Of a stretch of 64,000 bases of DNA, positions 61,468-64,000 are shown one piece after another. How positions within the stretch are numbered: position 1 is the stretch's first letter; each line of letters begins with the position of its first letter. Made by a program: the position numbers and the translations under genes. Below the pieces are notes generated by a model. That model saw only the letters and a list, made by a program, of their open reading frames with translations, was not told the DNA's origin and did no database searches. The DNA is from an uncultured Rhodopila sp. (GTDB taxonomy: Bacteria > Pseudomonadota > Alphaproteobacteria > Acetobacterales > Acetobacteraceae). The DNA is taken from assembly GCF_903944925.1 (NCBI RefSeq), contig NZ_CAJATU010000042.1, positions 186,001-250,000 on the forward strand, read 5' to 3'.

Positions 61468-62808
61468 ATGTCATTGAAACATCCACTCTCGGGCTCGTAT
61501 CAATCCATGATGTTCGCCACCGGCATGCACGCTTTCAGGCGTTTCGGATTTGGACCCCAAGGGTCTGAGCACGAATCTGCGGACCCCCAGGGCTGGCTCA
61601 GAGTCCAAATGAACGCACCGGACCCGCTGTTGGCGCGCGTCGGGCCATCGGTCCTGACCACTGCGCTTGCTGATCGGGAACACAACCAAGCGCTTAAGGC
61701 CGGGATACCTTCGAATTCCGGGATGGCCCAACTCTTTCCGGAAGAAATGACAGCAGCCCTGCGACATGCCGTAAGCACCGACCTTCCCCTGCGCGAACGG
61801 CTGGTCTGGTTCTGGGCCAACCATTTCACGGTGAGCGCGCGCGCCGGCAACTGGGCGATGGGCCTGCTCGGTGCTTACATACAGGAAGCCATCAGGCCGC
61901 ACGTGACCGGACGGTTTGCCGACATGGTCAAGGCTGTGATGCGACATCCCGCCATGCTGTTCTACCTCGACAATTGGATGTCCACAGGGCCAGGAAGCCC
62001 ACGCGGCCGCACCCAGCATATCGGGCTGAACGAAAACCTGGCGCGGGAATGTCTGGAATTGCATACGCTTGGGGTGCAGGCCGGCTATACGCAATCCGAC
62101 GTTACGGCATTGGCCGCAATTCTTACCGGGCGGACCTTCAATCGTGAAGGGGATTCGCCGGGCTTCGTTTTCACCGCGGATATGCACGAGCCAGGATCCA
62201 AGAAGTTTATGGGCCACGCGTTTGCCCAGGGCTTTCCAGGCGGCGAGGCAGCCTTGGATTGGATTGCGGATCATCCTGGCACGCGGCGCCATATCGCAAC
62301 CCAACTCATCCGGCACTTCGTCGCCGACGCGCCCCCCGAGAACTGCATCGTTCGCCTGGAAAGCGTCCTCGCGGAAACCGGGGGTGACCTGAATCACACG
62401 ATGCTCGCGATCATCGACATGTCCGAGGCCTGGCAGCCACTGACAAAATTCCGCGCCCCGGCGGAATACGTCATCGCCGTGCAACGCGCGCTCGATCTGC
62501 CGTTCGAGCCCGGCTACCACTTGCTCGACGCCACCCGCGACCTCGGCCAACCCTTCATGTCCCCCCTTCTCCCCAACGGCTGGCCCGACACCGCCGCCGA
62601 CTGGATCTCCGGCGAAGCCCTGCTGAAACGCGCCGACTGGGCGATGACCCAGGCATCCCGCCCCGGCGCACCCAGCGCCGACGCCGTCATCGAGGCCACC
62701 ATCGCCGACGTCGTCTCCGCCTCCACCCTCAAAGCCGTCCGAAGCGCCTCGACCCCGGCCGAGGCGCTGGCGACCGTGTTCGTCTCCCCCGAATTCCTGC
62801 GAAGGTAA
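61468..62808 (+). CDS. DUF1800 family protein
   Basis: A 446-residue protein matching DUF1800: HAFRRFGFGP near the N-terminus, LRERLVWFWANHFTVS, NENLARECLELHTLGVQAGYTQSDVTALAAILTGRT and LADPLMLFYLDN-like sequence (here HPAMLFYLDNW). These proteins of unknown activity occur next to DUF1501 proteins and are thought to act in the cell envelope. No signal peptide is visible. A GTG at 61444 could add eight residues. It is followed after 3 bases by its DUF1501 partner. Confidence 0.87.
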   Translation: MSLKHPLSGSYQSMMFATGMHAFRRFGFGPQGSEHESADPQGWLRVQMNAPDPLLARVGPSVLTTALADREHNQALKAGIPSNSGMAQLFPEEMTAALRHAVSTDLPLRERLVWFWANHFTVSARAGNWAMGLLGAYIQEAIRPHVTGRFADMVKAVMRHPAMLFYLDNWMSTGPGSPRGRTQHIGLNENLARECLELHTLGVQAGYTQSDVTALAAILTGRTFNREGDSPGFVFTADMHEPGSKKFMGHAFAQGFPGGEAALDWIADHPGTRRHIATQLIRHFVADAPPENCIVRLESVLAETGGDLNHTMLAIIDMSEAWQPLTKFRAPAEYVIAVQRALDLPFEPGYHLLDATRDLGQPFMSPLLPNGWPDTAADWISGEALLKRADWAMTQASRPGAPSADAVIEATIADVVSASTLKAVRSASTPAEALATVFVSPEFLRR

Positions 62809-62811
62809 GCC

Positions 62812-63990
62812 ATGCATCCGTCCCGGCGCAGCTTCCTGGCCGGCTCAGCGGCAACCCTCTCGTTCGGAGGGTCAACACTCAAGCTTAGGGCAGCCGAAAC
62901 CGACAGCCGCTTCGTCCTGATCCTCCTGCGCGGCGCGATGGACGGCCTCAACGTCGTCGTCCCATACGGCGATGCCAACCTGAAGACCTGGCGCCCCGGT
63001 CTGGTGCTGCCGGAGCCCGGCCAGCCGAATGGGCTGTCCGATCTGGGTGGGTTCTGGGGCTTGCATCCCTCCTTAAAGGCAGCGTACCTATTATATAGCG
63101 CAAACGACCTCCTGCCGATCCAGTGCGTCGCCGGTCCCAACCGCAGCCGCAGCCACTTCGAAGCGCAGGACATGCTGGAGATCGGCGCTGAGCATCGCAT
63201 GACCAGCGGCTGGCTCAACCGTATTGCCGGCGCGCTGCCGCCCAACCCGAACTGCGATGCCGCGTTCACGATGAACGCGATGACGCCCCTGATCCTGCAC
63301 GGTCCTGCGCCGACGATCACCTGGGACCCGTTCCATGCTCGCGCGAGAACCTCGCCCGGTTTCTACGACAGCATCGTCGCCATGCACGCCGATGATCCGC
63401 TGACCGGCGCGGAAATCGCGGACGGCCTTAAGGAACGGCGCTATATCGACAGGGTACTGTCCGGCATCTCCTATGACGGGTTATCGCCCGGTTTCCCGCG
63501 CCTCGCCCGCGCCGCCGCAAGGCTGCTGGCCGCGCCGGACGGACCGCGCCTGGCCGAGCTCGACCTGGATGGCTGGGACACGCACTCCGATCAGGCGCCG
63601 CGCCTGGCGGAGTCGCTGCGAAAACTCGACGAAGGCATCGGCGTGCTGCGCGCGGATCTTGCTGCCGTGTGGCCCAAGACAGTCATCCTCATCGTCACGG
63701 AATTCGGCCGCACCGTGCGGCAAAATGGCACGACCGGCACGGATCACGGCACCGGAACCGCCGCCCTGCTGATGGGCGGCGGGGTCGCTGGGGGGAGGGT
63801 GCTTGTGGATTGGCCCGGCCTGCGGCAGGACCAATTGTTCGAGGATCGAGACCTGCAACCGACGCTCGATATCCGCGCCGTCACCAAGGGTCTGCTCGGG
63901 CCGCATTTCGGACTCTCCGTCGGGGAGCTTGCGACGGTCTTCCCGGATAGCGAGTCCATCACGCCAAAACCCGGGCTGCTCAGGGTCTGA
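62812..63990 (+). CDS. DUF1501 family protein with Tat signal
   Basis: A 392-residue exported protein. It begins MHPSRRSFLAGSAATLSFGG, a twin-arginine signal (SRRSFLAG). The body fits DUF1501, a sulfatase/alkaline-phosphatase-like family: FVLILLRGAMDGLNVVVPYGD, LHPSLKAAY, GWDTHSDQ and EFGRTVRQNGTTGTDHGTGTAALLMGGGV, where His and Asp of DHG may bind metal. It is coupled to the DUF1800 gene (3-base gap), the usual arrangement. The stop is at 63988-63990, close to the end of the window. Confidence 0.9.
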   Translation: MHPSRRSFLAGSAATLSFGGSTLKLRAAETDSRFVLILLRGAMDGLNVVVPYGDANLKTWRPGLVLPEPGQPNGLSDLGGFWGLHPSLKAAYLLYSANDLLPIQCVAGPNRSRSHFEAQDMLEIGAEHRMTSGWLNRIAGALPPNPNCDAAFTMNAMTPLILHGPAPTITWDPFHARARTSPGFYDSIVAMHADDPLTGAEIADGLKERRYIDRVLSGISYDGLSPGFPRLARAAARLLAAPDGPRLAELDLDGWDTHSDQAPRLAESLRKLDEGIGVLRADLAAVWPKTVILIVTEFGRTVRQNGTTGTDHGTGTAALLMGGGVAGGRVLVDWPGLRQDQLFEDRDLQPTLDIRAVTKGLLGPHFGLSVGELATVFPDSESITPKPGLLRV

Positions 63991-64000
63991 GTTGCCCCCC

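Overview
The window is high-GC DNA from what looks like an alphaproteobacterium, probably of the Acetobacteraceae. The hints are GC-biased codon use, a PEP-CTERM protein, the SmpB/DapA/PgpA complement and a wealth of surface-glycan genes. I see no rRNA, tRNA, CRISPR array or intact transposase, and the family-level assignment is an inference.

Layout. 0-5 kb: the end of a CorA transporter, a minus-strand set of methyltransferase, glycosyltransferase and two-domain methyltransferase genes, and a family III CoA-transferase. 5.1-11.2 kb: a tight five-gene plus-strand operon (GT4, B12-type radical SAM, GT4, flippase, GT2) joined by four ATGA overlaps, probably making and exporting a decorated glycan. 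11-20 kb: a small secreted protein, a PEP-CTERM protein, smpB, dapA, a lytic transglycosylase, an alpha/beta hydrolase, pgpA, a DUF2252 protein and a dehydrogenase. 20-24 kb: a class III aminotransferase, gamma-glutamyltransferase with a long inverted repeat over its start, and a degraded pseudogene. 24.1-30.7 kb: a two-gene module of SNF2-type helicase and Eco57I-like adenine methylase resembling DrmD and DrmMI of DISARM but without the other DISARM genes. 30.7-37 kb: SDR and enoyl-CoA hydratase genes, a toxin-antitoxin pair whose PIN toxin is truncated, a second hydratase, an FAD-linked dehydrogenase and a thioesterase. 37-43 kb: an EmrAB-like efflux pair, a TonB protein and a sensor histidine kinase.

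The most unusual region is 43.65-48.4 kb: PqqD-like carrier, radical SAM, UbiA prenyltransferase, radical SAM, 48-residue peptide, radical SAM and a COQ10/START protein, nearly all translationally coupled. This has the logic of a ribosomal-peptide pathway (peptide, recognition protein, three radical SAM enzymes), but it also contains a membrane prenyltransferase and a lipid-quinone-binding-type protein. I infer a prenylated, peptide-derived small molecule or redox cofactor; I know of no described pathway with this make-up.

48.4-51.8 kb holds an AbrB/PIN toxin-antitoxin pair, a Rieske ferredoxin, and UDP-glucose dehydrogenase plus UDP-glucuronate decarboxylase, which together make UDP-xylose. 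52-61.3 kb has visibly lower GC and carries GT32, TPR, SGNH hydrolase, GT90, methyltransferase and GT61 genes: a probably acquired surface-glycan island that may use that UDP-xylose. The window closes with a DUF1800/DUF1501 secreted pair.
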